Shown one piece after another: positions 35,221 through 48,127 of a stretch of DNA of 64,000 nucleotides. A program made the position numbers and the translations under genes. The DNA is from Ziziphus jujuba (taxonomy: Eukaryota; Streptophyta; Magnoliopsida; Rosales; Rhamnaceae). The stretch's first letter is position 1; each line of letters opens with the position of its first letter. The notes under the pieces were generated by a model. The model ran no database searches, had not been told where the DNA came from, and saw nothing but the letters and a program-made list of their open reading frames with translations. The stretch spans positions 2,821,001 through 2,885,000 of the forward strand of contig NC_083386.1 of assembly GCF_031755915.1 (NCBI RefSeq), written 5' to 3'.

Positions 35221-37427
35221 ATCTGCACATTCATTATTACAATCCTATTGATAAATGACACAATAAATACATCGTACAAAATAAATAATAATGTATCGTA
35301 CGGCATTGCTAAACGTTCTGCCGCTAAAGCTATAAGACAACAAGCGGCGCAATGTGAGAGTCATCTATATTTGAGTTTTTAGCAACGTAGTTTGACTTTT
35401 AGCTACGCATTCTATCAATCCACTTATAGCGATGCATTATTTAGCGACGCTTCACCAGAATGTTGCTAAAAATATATTAACGACTGTTTCATATAGCATC
35501 ACTAAATATATTTGTCGCCTATTTAACGATGCATTATTAGAATCGTCTATTTAGTGACGCATTAACTCTTTTAGCAATGCATTTATTAAATGCATCAGTT
35601 TTTCCTTAAGATTTTTAGCGACTTTCTCAACACTACGTCATATTTGATGGTCCACTTATAGCGATGCATTATTTAGCAACTTTGTTTGGGAAAGTAGTTA
35701 AAAAAGCTATTAGCGATTTTTTTTTAAAGCATCGCTAATTATATGAGTCGCTAAAAATAGGCAATTAAAGGTAGTCAAATATGTTAGGCGACGTTGTTAT
35801 GTGTTAATGCTTCGCCCCTTCTTTGTTTTTTTTAATTTTACTTTTTTTTAATTTTGTAAAAAGTGATTAAAACAGTAAAAATATAAAAAAAAATTAAAAT
35901 ATAAAAAAACTAAAACTAACTTCATCTAAAATAATTAGAATACAAAAATTTTAAATAAATATTTTTTATAACAAATTAATTATTAAATAAATTAAATATT
36001 ATCTCATTGACATATTTTTACATAATTTGTAAACTATTGTATTTTTTATAACAAATTTAATATTAGTTAAACTTCCATGAATGCATACTCATTGAGATGA
36101 AAATTGATGTCCTCTTGTTGATGATATTACACCTTCATACTACATATGGAAAAATTAAAAAAGTTATTAACACTTATGCAAAATAAATAAAATATCAAGT
36201 TTAATTAATAGAAAATAAATTGTACATGAAAAAAAAAAAATTTTACAACCACCTCAGTTATATTGCTTAAATATTTTCACTGGTTATTTGAAGTTAAAAG
36301 AAAATCAGATTGATTAAAAAAAAAAATTAATAGGCGATGCGTACTAAAGCAGTTGCATCACTTGCTCTCTTTATCTTAAAATAAAAAAATAAAAAAAATA
36401 CTATTTAAGAGATTTGCAAAAATAATTGTACAATGACCTTACTTATATTGCTTAAATATTTTTAATAATTATTTAAAGTTGAAAAAAAATCACATTAATT
36501 AAAAAAAAAAGGTAAATGGCGATGCATAAAGAAGACGTTGCGTCGCCTGTTTGCTTTATCTAAAAACAAAAATCCTTATTTAAATATTTTCACTGATTAT
36601 TTGGACTTGAAAAAAATCACATTGATTAAAAAAAAAAAATAACAGGCAATGCATAATGAAGACGTTACATCGCCTATTTGCTTATCTTTAAAAAAAAAAA
36701 AAAAAAAGCACCTTAGTTATATTGTTTAAATATTTTCATTGGTTATTTGATTTCGAAAGAAAATCAAATTGAAAAAAAAAATCGAACAGGTGACCTGGAA
36801 TGAATCTGTTGCATCGCCTGCTCCCTTTGTCTTAAAAAAAAAAAAAATACCTTAATTATATTGCTCAAATATTTTGACTCGTTATTTAAAGTTGAAAGAA
36901 AATCACATTGATTAAAAAAAAATTAATTGAATAAGAGACACGGAATGAATCCATTGCATCACCTATTACCTTTATCTAAATAGAAAAAAAAAAAAACAAA
37001 ACAAAAATACAAGAGATTTGCAAGTTTAATTAACAGAGAATAAACTGTACATGAAAAATTATATAATTAACAACAACCTCGTATACTTAAATTTTTTTAT
37101 TATGTAAAAATAGATAAGTGGTTAGTTAATCATTTGGTATGAGTCTAGCATTTAAACAATACAATTCAGATAAAATATAAGCACAATATTAAAGGCGATT
37201 CTGTTCAACCGCATATTCAGCGACATTGAACGGTAGGGTCCCGTGTTGTTGTTTCTAGCGACCATTTGATGTCAACGGTTTTTGGATACTTCGTATATTT
37301 ATTGAATTTTTACTGATACATTAGCCTCAGAGTCGCAGTTTTATTTTTTCGGACGTATTTGTTTTATAGTGTCGCTAAGTTAGTGTCGTTAGATCTCAAT
37401 TTTCGCGTAGTGATTTTTCCTCAAGCT
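35221..37427. mobile_element. CACTA-like non-autonomous insertion
   Basis: The duplicate unit at 40.8 kb lacks these ~2.2 kb, so this is an insertion. Its right end is CGCGTAGTG at 37404-37412, the reverse complement of a CACTA terminus, and short GCGACGC/TTAGCGAC/GTCGCTAA motifs in both orientations crowd both ends, typical subterminal repeats of En/Spm-type elements. A matching CACTA start was not found at the left, and some extra bases lie outside the right terminus. The element may therefore be truncated or nested. No transposase is present. Confidence 0.6.
36250..36985 (+). repeat. Degenerate tandem array inside the CACTA-like insertion
   Basis: About five or six irregular copies of a ~100-190 bp unit contain TTATATTGCTTAAATATTTT, GTTATTTGAAGTTGAAA, AATCACATTGATT followed by an A-run, a GGCGATGC-like motif and GCATCGCCTG. 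Copies differ by base changes and A-run length. Confidence 0.8.
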
Positions 37428-37709
37428 ATTTTAACATCAGATCTAAAGATTGACTTATTTGTTTAGCTTAACATGATGTGATCACCATGAGCTGACCACA
37501 TGCTTAACTTTAACAACAAACTGACCATGCGCTCAGCACACAAAAATTTCTCTACCACATTATTATCATTATTATTGATTAAATGAAGTTGAGTTAGTTG
37601 ATAATTTTTCAGATCTATATGTTATAAGGTTATGTAGGTTTCCAAACACATTTTTTAATTAAAAATTTTTTGTAATAATAAAAATTATGATGATTATTAT
37701 TGTTCAAGG
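37428..37709. repeat. Duplicated unit A, middle part
   Basis: It is collinear with about 40798-41101 (TTAACATCAG, GCTTAACATG, AAAAATTTCTCTACCA, GTAATAATAAAAATTAT). It ends in CAAGG (37705-37709), the left target duplication of the next insertion. Confidence 0.85.
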
Positions 37710-39141
37710 TGTAACAGCCCAGTCCACCCGCATGAGATATTGTCCGCTTTGGGTCCAGCCGGCACGGTTTTAAAAGGTCTCTCAATGAAAAGGTATCCAC
37801 ACCCTCTTATAAGGCATGCTTCGCTCCCATTTTCCAACCGATGTGGGATCTCACAATCCACCCCCCTTGGGGCCCAACGTCCTCGCTGCCACACCGATCT
37901 GGGATGACGGTTTAAGCAGCGGTGCTGTCGGGACGCTGAAGCGACCGTATGCAAGTTTTTCTCTTTAATCTCCTGCCAGATGGTGCTCGGGACGCTGGAT
38001 ATCATAGGGCATAACTGGTATATAGTGTGGTGTGTCAAGTATTATTTCTTAGATATAAATTTCAAATCCTAAAGTTTTAAAGCTACATTTAAATTAAATG
38101 TATTTAACTTGTTTTATCACCTATTTACAATTAGTATTTTCTAAAATGTATTTATTCATATTTTATGTCATTTATGTTAAATTAATGTTTTTAAAATGCA
38201 TCCTGCCATATTTTTATTATATAGAATGATTGAATATTTCAAAATGAATTTTATAATATTTTTACCACTTATGTTATATGATTGTTTGTAATTATTTAAA
38301 TTATATTTTTGATACTGTTTATTTTAGTTTATTAAATCAAAAATTATAATTATGTATTAAATTTCATTTTTATGTTATATTCGTGTAATGCAAGTATTCT
38401 AAATTTATTTTATTATATTTCATTATATTTTATTTGTATTTGGATTATTTAATTATTTATTGGATTAATTATTACTTGATTTTTGGGGCATAAAAGATTG
38501 GTTTTTGCGAAAATGTTTTAAAAGGGGAACCTTTCCAACGGAGTGAATGGTAAGGATTTTGAGAGAAAATATTATTTTTAATTAATTATTATTTATTTAC
38601 TTATTTATTCTTAATTAATTAAATGCGCTATAATTATCGTTACTATTTTAATTGTACAGTAGATAAGGTCACTCATTGAGATGGTTAGCATCTCATATTT
38701 TTAAATTTCATTCCCCTAGGTCCAGGTTGGAAGACGTTGATTGTCCGGGACGAGCCCGATATCTCAGTTTATTGCCGAAAGTCCAAGAAGCATTCCTCCC
38801 TTTTTCCTCTTCATCTTATATTGCTTCCTTATCTGACATTGTATTAATTTTATATTTATTTGTATAATGCCCTGTATACTGTATTGGACACATTTTATTA
38901 AATATTGCATTAATTTCCTGTTATTATTTTGGAGTGCTGTAAATTTGTGGAAACAAATTGTAGTAAGATGGGAGGAATAAAGTGGTGTTTATAGAAATGT
39001 GTTTTCAATGCAGGAAATTTGTGGTAAGTCCAACCTTTAGGGGAGATTCTGCCGGATTTTCCATTGGAAGATCCGGTAGGGTTTCCCTGGAATCAGGACT
39101 TGTCTAGGATTCCGGTGAGAAATTTTGTACGGATCCTGAGG
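37710..39141 (+). mobile_element. Solo-LTR-like insertion, chimeric
   Basis: It starts TGTAACAGCCC and ends GTACGGATCCTGAGG, flanked by CAAGG at 37705-37709 and 39142-39146. The uninterrupted site with a single CAAGG is preserved at 41097-41101 in the duplicate unit. From about 37902 it is closely related to 8345-9529, the 3' half of the large LTR. The first ~190 bp (with CCGATGTGGGATCTCACA) is not in that LTR and looks like another repeat family. No internal retrotransposon genes are present. The short minus-strand open frame at 37697-38038 is not a gene. Confidence 0.72.
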
Positions 39142-39205
39142 CAAGGGCTTCAAATCTAGTTGGTATTCCTTGTTTTTACTTCATTTTGACTCATCTATTT
39201 CAATT

Positions 39206-39237
<32 letters not shown>

Positions 39238-39441
39238 GATAAAAGTTTTGAACCTTCAACCTTTCCCAGAAAAAATGGTAGCTCTGCCCCCACAAATTAT
39301 ATAAGCAAATATGGAGTTGATAATCATATAAAAGCACAATATTCAATTGCTAAAATAAGCTATAATACATAAGAAAATATTTATTAGAAACATTATAAAA
39401 GAAATTGTAGAATGTAATTGACCTTAACCAAAACATCTTGT
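39142..39441. repeat. Duplicated unit A, distal part
   Basis: It is collinear with about 41097-41401 (TTACTTCATTTTGACTCATC, AGTTTTGAACCTTCA, ATAAAAGCACAATATTCAATT, TTGACCTTAACCAAA). It contains an (ATT)n tract and is noncoding. Confidence 0.85.
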
Positions 39442-39524
39442 AGGTTCAAGTCATACGAAATGAAAGAGGATTTTAAATAGTTTGTAAATTAAGTGATTTG
39501 TTTTTAAAATAAAAATAAAAATGC

Positions 39525-39651
39525 TTATAGCCAAGTTTGATTGCTTTGAGTATAGATCCTTTACTGCAAAAGGATAGGCAGCTGTTCCAAACCCTAGAGT
39601 TGGGATGGTTTTGCCGGAAGAGCCAAGAGTCAAAATTGGAATTCTTTCCAT
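39525..39651 (-). pseudogene. Truncated second copy of the aldo-keto reductase exon 1
   Basis: On the minus strand the frame starts MERIPILTLGSSGKTIPTLGFGTAAYPFA, nearly the same as the first 29 residues of the gene at 32617. A 13-bp deletion then shifts the frame, and the homology stops after the equivalent of ILEAFKLGY. The remainder of the gene is absent. It keeps the upstream region, including a GA tract, so the promoter side of the gene was duplicated in tandem and the body lost. Confidence 0.88.
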
Positions 39652-41401
39652 TACTTATATGCTTAAAATTATGAAGATTTTTTTTTTGGTAAGTCTTATA
39701 AGTATGAAGATGATAGATATGTAGGCAGTGTGTGTATATATACGTATAGAGAGAGAGAGAGAGAGAATTATAGACCCTAAGATCAAATTTGTATACACAT
39801 TTATTATTAATTTTTTATAATTATCGATATTACCGTCTTGTCACTTGATCAAATCTAGATAGAGAAAATTAAAAAAATATGACATTTGCTAACTCGGCCA
39901 CGACCTCGGCCGCATATACACATTTATTATTATGTACACATGGAAACATATATTAGTATAATTTTATTTAAAATAATTGCTTTAATTAACGTGATCAGAT
40001 TAAAAAATATATAAATAGTTCATACCATATTCAAGTGACCCACCCACTAATCGAGTGATCCATATTTAACGACACTTATAAGCACTTGTTATGATCAAAT
40101 AATTACCTATGACAATGTCAAAAAAAAAAAAAAGAAAAAAAAGAAAAAAACAACTACCTATGAAGGGTTCCAATGTTTATATACAGGTCAGGTGTACAAT
40201 TTATATACTATTCATTTACTTTATTTTACATGTGTTATTTTTTAATATAATTTTTAAAAATTACCAATAACATTGATAAAATATAAAAAATGGGTGAACA
40301 ATTAGTTACTAACATATAGAACAAATATATAACCAATAAAAAAATATATATCCAACGAACATTCTGTATTTTTCCATATAATTTACATATATGATATTAA
40401 ATAAACCACATATTAAATATTGAATGAAAGGTTAATTACACCACCTGTCGATGTACCTGTATAAGGAAATAATTCTACCACAACTTCTATTTACTAAAAA
40501 TAAATTCTACCACTACAATTATTGTTGTCAATGAAATTTGTTCACAATTATTCCAAATTCATTTCACACCAACGTATTATTATTATTTCTTTTTTCCTCC
40601 TATCTCCCAATCTCACCTTCACCCCTTTTATGCCCCTTTTACACCTTCTGTGTTTCTCTCTTCCACTCTTCCACCCTTTTGTATCAATTATTACTTCTCA
40701 ACTCTTATCATGTCCTTGATTTTCGCTTCCACCACCGACTCGTTGAAACTCCCCATGTTCTGAGCATATATATCTGCTTACTATCACTTCAACATCAGTT
40801 CCAAAGATTCACCTGTTTGTTGAGCTTAACACGACTTGATCACCATCAGCTGACGACATGCTTAACTTTAACAACAAATTGACCGTGCGCTCACCACACA
40901 AAAATTTCTCTACCATTCTATTATTATTGTTGTTATTATTATTGTTGGTGGTTAAATAAAATTGATTTAGTTGATAATTTTTTATATTTATTAACTATAA
41001 AATTATATAGGTTTGAAATATATATATATATATATATATTATTTAAAATTTATTGTAATAATAAAAATTATAATAATAATTATTATTATTATTACTCAAG
41101 GGCTTATGACCTACTTGGTAGTCCTTGATATTACTTCATTTTGACTCATCTATTTCAATTATTTATTTATTTGCTTTTATTATTATTTTTGGAGAAAAGT
41201 TTTGAACCTTCAGCTTTTCCAAGATAAGTAGTAAATAGTAGCTTTACAGCTGCCAATTATATAAGCAAATAGTGAATTGATAATCATATAAAAGCACAAT
41301 ATTCAATTATTAAAATTAGCTATAATATATAAGATAATATCTATTAGAAACATTATAAAGGAAACTTTAGAATGTAATTGACCTTAACCAAACCATCTTG
41401 T
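39652..41401. repeat. Duplicated unit B (reductase upstream region)
   Basis: This is a tandem, same-orientation copy of the unit right of the intact reductase start, without the insertions at 35221-37427 and 37710-39141. It is noncoding. It includes the inverted small repeat at 40030-40196. Confidence 0.85.
40030..40196. repeat. Inverted twin of the repeat at 34488-34640
   Basis: It reads AATCGAGTGATCCATATTTAACG and then GACACTTATAAGCAC to GTACAATTTATATACT, the reverse complement of 34488-34640, with an A-rich tract in the middle. Confidence 0.7.
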
Positions 41402-42795
41402 GCTAAAATCCTATATTCCCAATTAATTAAAAAGTTAAAAAAAAAAAGAAATCTTAATCATCCATATATTTTTCTGACCATCTAAAATTGTATAATTATT
41501 AGTAAAGACCAAGTACCAGTAACTACAATACGTATATATACATACAGCTTTATATTTTTGTTATAAAAACGGCGCATAATCACTTACCTTATTGAAACTT
41601 TTGTATTCCAAAATTACATGTAGCCTGTTATATTTTACATTATTCTCTGAAAGTGGAGTATAACTAATTTAGCATATATGCGTTTAATAATATGGACACA
41701 CACATTATATTACTAAATTATATATATATATATATATATATATAGATATATTAACGGACTATCTAATTTATTTTTATAATTGATTATTTAAGAAGAAAAT
41801 TGACGATTATATATAACAGTATTAATTTAAAATCTTTTATTTTATTATTGTTTTTCTAGTTAGAAAATAAATCTTTTAATGAAACCAATTAAATTTTCAA
41901 ATGGTATTTAAATAAAATTGAATTTTTGGAAAAAAATTAAAATTTTATATATTTTCTTTTTTACCCTTATTTTGTTTTGTACTACTTTAATATCTAGCAC
42001 CCTAAGACAAATTATGTAGGCCACTAAATTAAAGTTCTCTTTTTATATTAAATTTTTCTATAAAGAGGAAATCATTTTATAATATAAGAACCTAATACCA
42101 AATATTATTTTTCAAATGGGCACTTTAGCTCCAAGTAGGTAGATTAAATTTCTAAGCATATTACAGGATAAAGTATTTGTTTTTTTTAATAAAACGTATA
42201 TTTCTAAAATGAGATTGGGCATTAAATTCTCATTTAATGGAGTAAACTCAGTGCCTTTTAAAAAAATTATATTTTCCACCATATTTTACCGTTCATTCCT
42301 CTTTTTTCTATGTCTTTTTAAATTGTCTCACTCATTTATCTCTCTTTTTTTACTCATTGTAATGTCTTTCTCATATTTTTATTAATAATTCAAGAATAAA
42401 AACAAAAAAAGTTATAAAATTAAAATTAAATTATATTTTTTATTATGGAAAAGCAAAATTTACTTGTAAATAATCAACGAAATGATAAACAGCTCAAGCA
42501 CTAAATAATCGGAGGCAAAAACTAGAAGTATATTCTTTTATTTTTGCTTCAAGTATACCGCTGAATATTCGTTTTCTTTTCCTAGAATAATTCTAATATT
42601 TATCTTATTTTATTTTATTTTTTAATAGGATCAATATTATTTAACTTAAAAGTTTTTCTTTAGAAAAAGGAAACAAAAATGGATTTCGTTAATAACATTC
42701 GCGGGTGAGCCAAAATAACGAAATTTTTACAGTAAAAATCATTTGTCCTTTCAAGTCGCAGACACGTCGGTGATGATCGTCACCGCTTTGCGTAT
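41402..42795. other. Intergenic and choline kinase promoter
   Basis: No gene is seen. AT-rich sequence with (AT)n at 41720-41744. The last ~100 bp hold promoter elements of the next gene. Confidence 0.6.
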
Positions 42796-42829
42796 CCAAT
42801 CACACAAATTTTCCGCTGACTTATTTAAA
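42796..42829 (+). promoter_or_regulatory. CCAAT and TATA-like boxes of choline kinase
   Basis: CCAAT at 42796-42800 and TATTTAAA at 42822-42829 precede a GC-rich leader exon that has no ATG and ends at a GT donor at 43134. Confidence 0.5.
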
Positions 42830-44199
42830 CGCTTCGAGATTCGAAAACCGCCTTCGCAATCCATCGATCCAAGGCCGTTTCCGTACCGAACTCCGCTCGC
42901 ATCAACGAAATTCATCTCCAGCTGCAACAATCCTCGCCGTTCTGTACGGACGGTTCCCTCCCAGCAGCATTTGCTCATCAAACCGCGCTGCTCTCTCCGG
43001 TGGCGACGTGGACGAGGAGGAGGAGGAGTTTCTGGCTCGGCCCGAACGCCGACCGCTTTCGTCGTGTTTTCGAGCTTCTTCGCTGCCGAGCGATTCCGTA
43101 CAGTTGGTGAGAAACCGCGGGTTCCTCTTGAAGGTGCGTATTGGATTCGTTGCTTTTTATTATTTATTTATTTTTTTTGAAAGGAATGAATGGGAAATTG
43201 ATTGCGCAGTGTGGAAAGGAATTTTGAATTTTTTCTGTGTTCGTTTGATTCGTTGGTTTTCGATATTCAATTGCTCTGTTTGGTTGCTGAGAAATTATTC
43301 TAAGCGTTTTATTTGAACTTAAATTAGGAGTGAAGTATTTTTTTTTTTTTTTTGTCTGAGTTGTGTGGGAGCTGGGAATTTGTACGGACAGGGAAACAAA
43401 AAAAAAAAAAAAAAAAAAAGGAAGGAAACTTCAGGATTTACAAGTTTTATGAGTTTTGCTTTCTGGTATGAAGCAAAAATTGGTTCATGATGTTTTATAG
43501 CTAATATTTGATTGTATATTACGCGTTTTTTGGTGATCAATGGGCTTGGAATTTATTTGATCCATTTAGTTTTAAAATTTGAACCTTTAGGTTAGCTGAG
43601 TAGCTTACATAGTGGTTGAAAGTCTTCTATTATTCTCTGATGGTTTAGTAGCAATTATAAGATTACACATGACCTACAGGAAGGCAGAAAGAGATGCTGT
43701 TGTGGCTGTAATTTATTTGTGACGCGAAATTCGCATAAAACTACTGTTGGGTTTAGACTGAAATAGTATGTGAATAGTGATTTTCTGGTAAATTGTACTG
43801 TTTGGATATCTTTTAGCTTGCAATCATGGTCTGCTGGCCCCGTATATTATCTTGTGCATCGCGGATTGTGTGAATCAATTTGCTAGTGAAGCCTTTGAGT
43901 ATTGAGTATTGTGTGAATCATTTTGCTAGTGAAGTCTTTGACTCTTTACATACATTAGAGAGACACAGTTCACTGCAACCTGGTTAAGACGGATTGGTCA
44001 TATTCAATTTGCTAACAAGGGTGTTATACACATTCTTCCAGGTCATTTAAATCATACTTATAGGAATCTGATTTTCAAGTTTTGCCACTTCCCAAAAAAG
44101 GGAAAAATTATATTAGAGTTTTGGTAGATCATATCTTTATTGAAAAGTTCTGCTTACTTAGGTCTTCTTCAGCGTGTGGAAGCTTGTCTTGATCACGTC

Positions 44200-45105
44200 A
44201 TGGGTGCCATTGAAAAGGTCATAGACAACAAAGAGGATCGTCTTCCTGCAGAAGCAAAGGAGATTCTACACTCATTGGCTAGAAAATGGGAAGATGTAGT
44301 TGATTCAAATGCATTACAGGTGATCCCTCTCAAGGGGGCAATGACCAATGAGGTTTTCCAAATAAAGTGGCCAACCAAGACAGAAGAAGTCTCACGGAAG
44401 GTTCTAGTTAGAATTTATGGTGAGGGTGTTGAGGTCTTTTTTGACCGAGATGATGAGATCCGAACATTTGAATGCATGTCAAAGCATGGACAGGGACCTC
44501 GTTTGCTGGGGCGGTTTCCAAATGGACGAATTGAAGAGTTCATCCGTGCACGAGTAAGTGGATCCCCTGCAATACTCTTTCTCTTATTAACTTTTTCAGT
44601 TCAGCAAATATTTTAGAGAATAAAACTGATTTTTATTTTTGAGATTATTTTTATAAGTGACCTCTACTTATTGATATGATTTAGAAGCCGTGACGTATTT
44701 GTAACCACTACTAAATTTACAAAAATTGCATGTCTTAGGCCCTATGAACTATATTATTTACATAAACATTGAAATCAGTTGGAAAAATGTTATGTATGCT
44801 GAAATTTTCATGTTAGTCCTAATGTTATCAACATTTGTTCTGTCTATATCTTTAGAGAAATGGAGATAAAGCTCTTGTTCATGGGAGAATCTGTTGTGTC
44901 ATGTATAGAATTAGTATAATACTTACAATGCCCTCCTGCAACTTTTTGAAGATTTTATATTATGCACATCATTAAACTATCTCAATTTTGAGTTAGGTGC
45001 ACATAGGGTATAGGCATATTATATTGCTATAATTTGTTAAACGAGGATCACAATACTTACAAGTATGGCTCTTGCTCAGTTGCTATAATTTTTTTTTTCA
45101 AATTT

Positions 45106-45139
<34 letters not shown>

Positions 45140-47211
45140 ATAAGATCTAATTTTGTTCCTTTTGGATGTTCATTCATGAGTACCTACCATGCATAACTTA
45201 AAAGGTGAGATCATGAGTTCGGGGATTGGTTTGGAGGTCAAGGAGGGGGAAGACAGAGAATACTTTTTAAAAATAAAATTATATAAAAAATATAGAAATA
45301 ATTAAGTATTTTATTAGTGTGTTTAATGGATATGATATGTAAAAGGTTAAGAAAAGATAGATTAAACTTACTTCATTGAAAAATGTGTTGCATTCTTCTT
45401 TCTACAAATTGATGCATTGGGAATGTCTTGCTGATGTCTTCTCCATGTAAATTTTCAGACACTATCAGCATCTGATCTGCGCAATCCAGATATATCTGCT
45501 CTTATAGCTATTAAGCTGAAGGAGTTCCATGATCTTGATATGCCTGGTCCAAAGAATATCCGCCTTTGGGATAGATTGAGGTATGTCCCCTTTTTTCATC
45601 TCCATTGTTCTCCTTTCTGACAAATGGAGGTTAATATTGTGTCTCAACCAAACTAAGCTACAATTGCAACCATATGATTGGTTTAGGGTTTAACTACGGA
45701 TGCTATAAACTCTTTCTCAATGCTTCAGAAATTGGCTTATTTCGGCTAAGAGATTGTCTACAGCAGAAGAAGCAAAAGCCTTCCAGTTGAATGCCATTGA
45801 AGAGGAAATTTATTTATTAGAGAAGGAGCTCTCAGTGCCTCATCAACGCATAGGGTTTTGCCATAATGATTTACAATATGGCAACATTATGATTGATGAA
45901 GAGAATAACTCAATTACAATAATTGTAAGTTTCTATATAAGTTTAATTTGCAATATATATATATATATATATATTAATTTTACTTCATATTCATAACAAT
46001 GATTATGACTATTTGTTATGGTGTGTGTAAAATCTTTGATCTTAAATTGACCTTCTTACCAGGATTATGAATATGCAAGTTACAACCCTGTTGCATATGA
46101 CATAGCAAACCACTTTTGTGAGATGGCTGCTGATTATCACACAGATACACCTCATATCTTAGACTTCAGTAAATATCCTGGTGTGTTACATGTCATGAAA
46201 CCTTTCTTTGATGTATAATTTAAATTTAATGTACTCTTTCCAAAGGGCTTTCTTTGACATGCCGCTTAAAATAGGTTTGCAGGAGCGTCAAAGATTTGTG
46301 CAAACATATTTGAGTTTTTCAGGTAGTAATCTTGTAGCCTTTATTTGCTTCTTGTATGTGGTAGTTTTAGATATCTTTTCTCTCTCTTCTTTTATGGATA
46401 TTTAGGGGAGCACTAAATATTTTAACTGCTAAAAATTGCAAATCACTTTAGTAGTAGATAAACATCAACTTGTTTTTGTATTCAAACTTCGTTAGGGTGT
46501 GCATTTTGATGATCAATATAGGGTATATTTTTGTGCACCACTTGATAATCTACAGTTTGTTAAGGTACAAATGTAAACTTATTGAGAAGTGATGAAAACT
46601 GAAACATGGCATGTGTAACTTAGGTAAAATTTGGCAAGTGTACTTATTTGAAGACTTGGAGTGGTATTTTGGTTTTGTTGTCTCTTTTCTTGTGATCATA
46701 GAATTTATATACAGGTGATCTACATTATGATCTTGAGGTTAAACAACTGGTCCAGGATGTTGAGAAGTACACTCTTGCCAGCCATCTGGCTTGGGGATTA
46801 TGGGGCATAATTTCGGTACTGCCATCTTCTGAACTAGTTCTCGTGATTTATCTCATTTCTTTGTAATGGAAACGGAATTGTTGAATCATTCTGACTTCTG
46901 ATTTTGATTTCAACTTTTCTTACCTCATATTCCTGTAGTGGTTACTAACCCTTGCCAGAGGCTTCCTTTCAGTTCAGTTATAAAACTTCTCCTGGAAATA
47001 GTTTTCATGTGTTCTTTTTCCGTACTATTCATTTGTCAACTTCAATTTGGTTTTGTTTCAACTTTTGTAGGAACATGTAAATGAAATCGATTTTGATTAC
47101 ATGGAATATGCTAGGCAGAGGTTTCAACAATATTGGTTAAGCAAGCCCTCACTATTGAGTTCTACTGAAGGTTCCTCTGATGCCGTGGCTGATGGTAACT
47201 GCACTGTCTAG
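44200..47211 (+). CDS. CK: Choline kinase
   Basis: The enzyme phosphorylates choline with ATP, the first step of the CDP-choline route to phosphatidylcholine, in the cytosol. Coding exons are 44200-44553, 45459-45580, 45729-45924, 46063-46180, 46275-46322, 46715-46815 and 47071-47211, all GT-AG. They total 1,080 nt, giving 359 residues, normal for plant enzymes. An untranslated leader exon (about 42855-43133) and a ~1-kb intron precede the coding start. The ATG at 44200 is the first in exon 2 and gives the family-like MGAIEK start. Motifs seen: [17 protein letters not shown] and [17 protein letters not shown] (ATP loop), the kinase motif [15 protein letters not shown] with catalytic Asp, and the choline kinase motif [23 protein letters not shown]. 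The C-terminal region ends [22 protein letters not shown] plus a short tail. Ethanolamine kinase is less likely. Confidence 0.93.
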
Positions 47212-47856
47212 TTTCTGAGTTGCTTTTCATGTCGTCACTGCATTTTGTAATATATATATATATATATACAGGTTTCCTCGTAGATTTCAATATGCTATAG
47301 ACTATCAAGAGTTTGTTGTTACCGTTTGAAAATTTTTGTGAGAAATATTTGCTAATTTCATTTAATTTTTGAGACTTAATTCATAATTTGTTATGATGTA
47401 AGTGTGTAAGAGGATAATGGTCCTATAAGTTATTCTTTTATTACCTTCTAAATCTGATATTATTGTATCTTCTTAAGAAAGCTTTGCACAAAAGCAAACT
47501 TCATGTTTGGTTTCAGTGCAACTCTGTTTTTTTATTTTATTTTTTATTTTTTTTAACACCTAGAATGGTTTGGTCTTTTCTTTTATTTTTAAAATAATTT
47601 TTTATTTTAATTATATTCGTTTTATATGTTAAGTATGATATTTAATCGTTCTGAAAATTAATTTTAATTTATTAATTCTTTATGAGGGGACAAACTCTTT
47701 TGTATAAATTATCGTTATATAATTTGGCTGGTAGAATTGTGTAAGATGAACGTAAATATCCCGAGCCAAAAAAAAAAAAAAAAAAAAAAAAGGAAAGAAA
47801 AATAAAAAAAATCAGCTGGATTTCTTGTGGGCCATGTGGCGCAACAATCGACTAGG
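47212..47856. other. Intergenic, no gene seen
   Basis: This is the choline kinase 3' flank, AT-rich, with (AT)n at 47251-47268 and a ~24-bp A-run at 47767-47791. Confidence 0.6.
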
Positions 47857-47864
47857 TATTTAAA
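47857..47864 (+). promoter_or_regulatory. TATA box of the MPH1-like gene
   Basis: TATTTAAA lies 264 bp before the start codon, with an ACGT core (GACACGTAAC) at 47881-47890 just downstream. The assignment rests on position only. Confidence 0.4.
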
Positions 47865-48127
47865 CGACAGTGGAGTGAGTTGACACGTAACCAACTCAAA
47901 ATCCACCAAAACCTCTACCACACAAACACCACTTTCCCAATTTCCAAGTTCCATCCACACAAAAAAACAAATAAAAAAGAAGAACATATCATCCTTTCCT
48001 CCTCCTTCATTTCAGCTTTCACTGCCAATCACCAAAAGCTGCAAACTTTGTTTTCAAAAATCTAATTTTCCTCCCTTCAAGGCTCCAGCTTATAGTCTAC
48101 CTGTATCTTTGCTTTGGCAAGGCAACG

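Noticed and set aside
36250..36985. Possible CRISPR-like array
   Set aside because: Units are degenerate and directly tandem without unique spacers, in plant DNA inside a transposon.
37697..38038. 113-codon minus-strand frame
   Set aside because: It lies wholly inside the solo-LTR-like repeat and has no domain.
42743..43180. Open frame over the choline kinase leader
   Set aside because: Its ATG is upstream of the TATA-like box, and it crosses the leader exon donor site.
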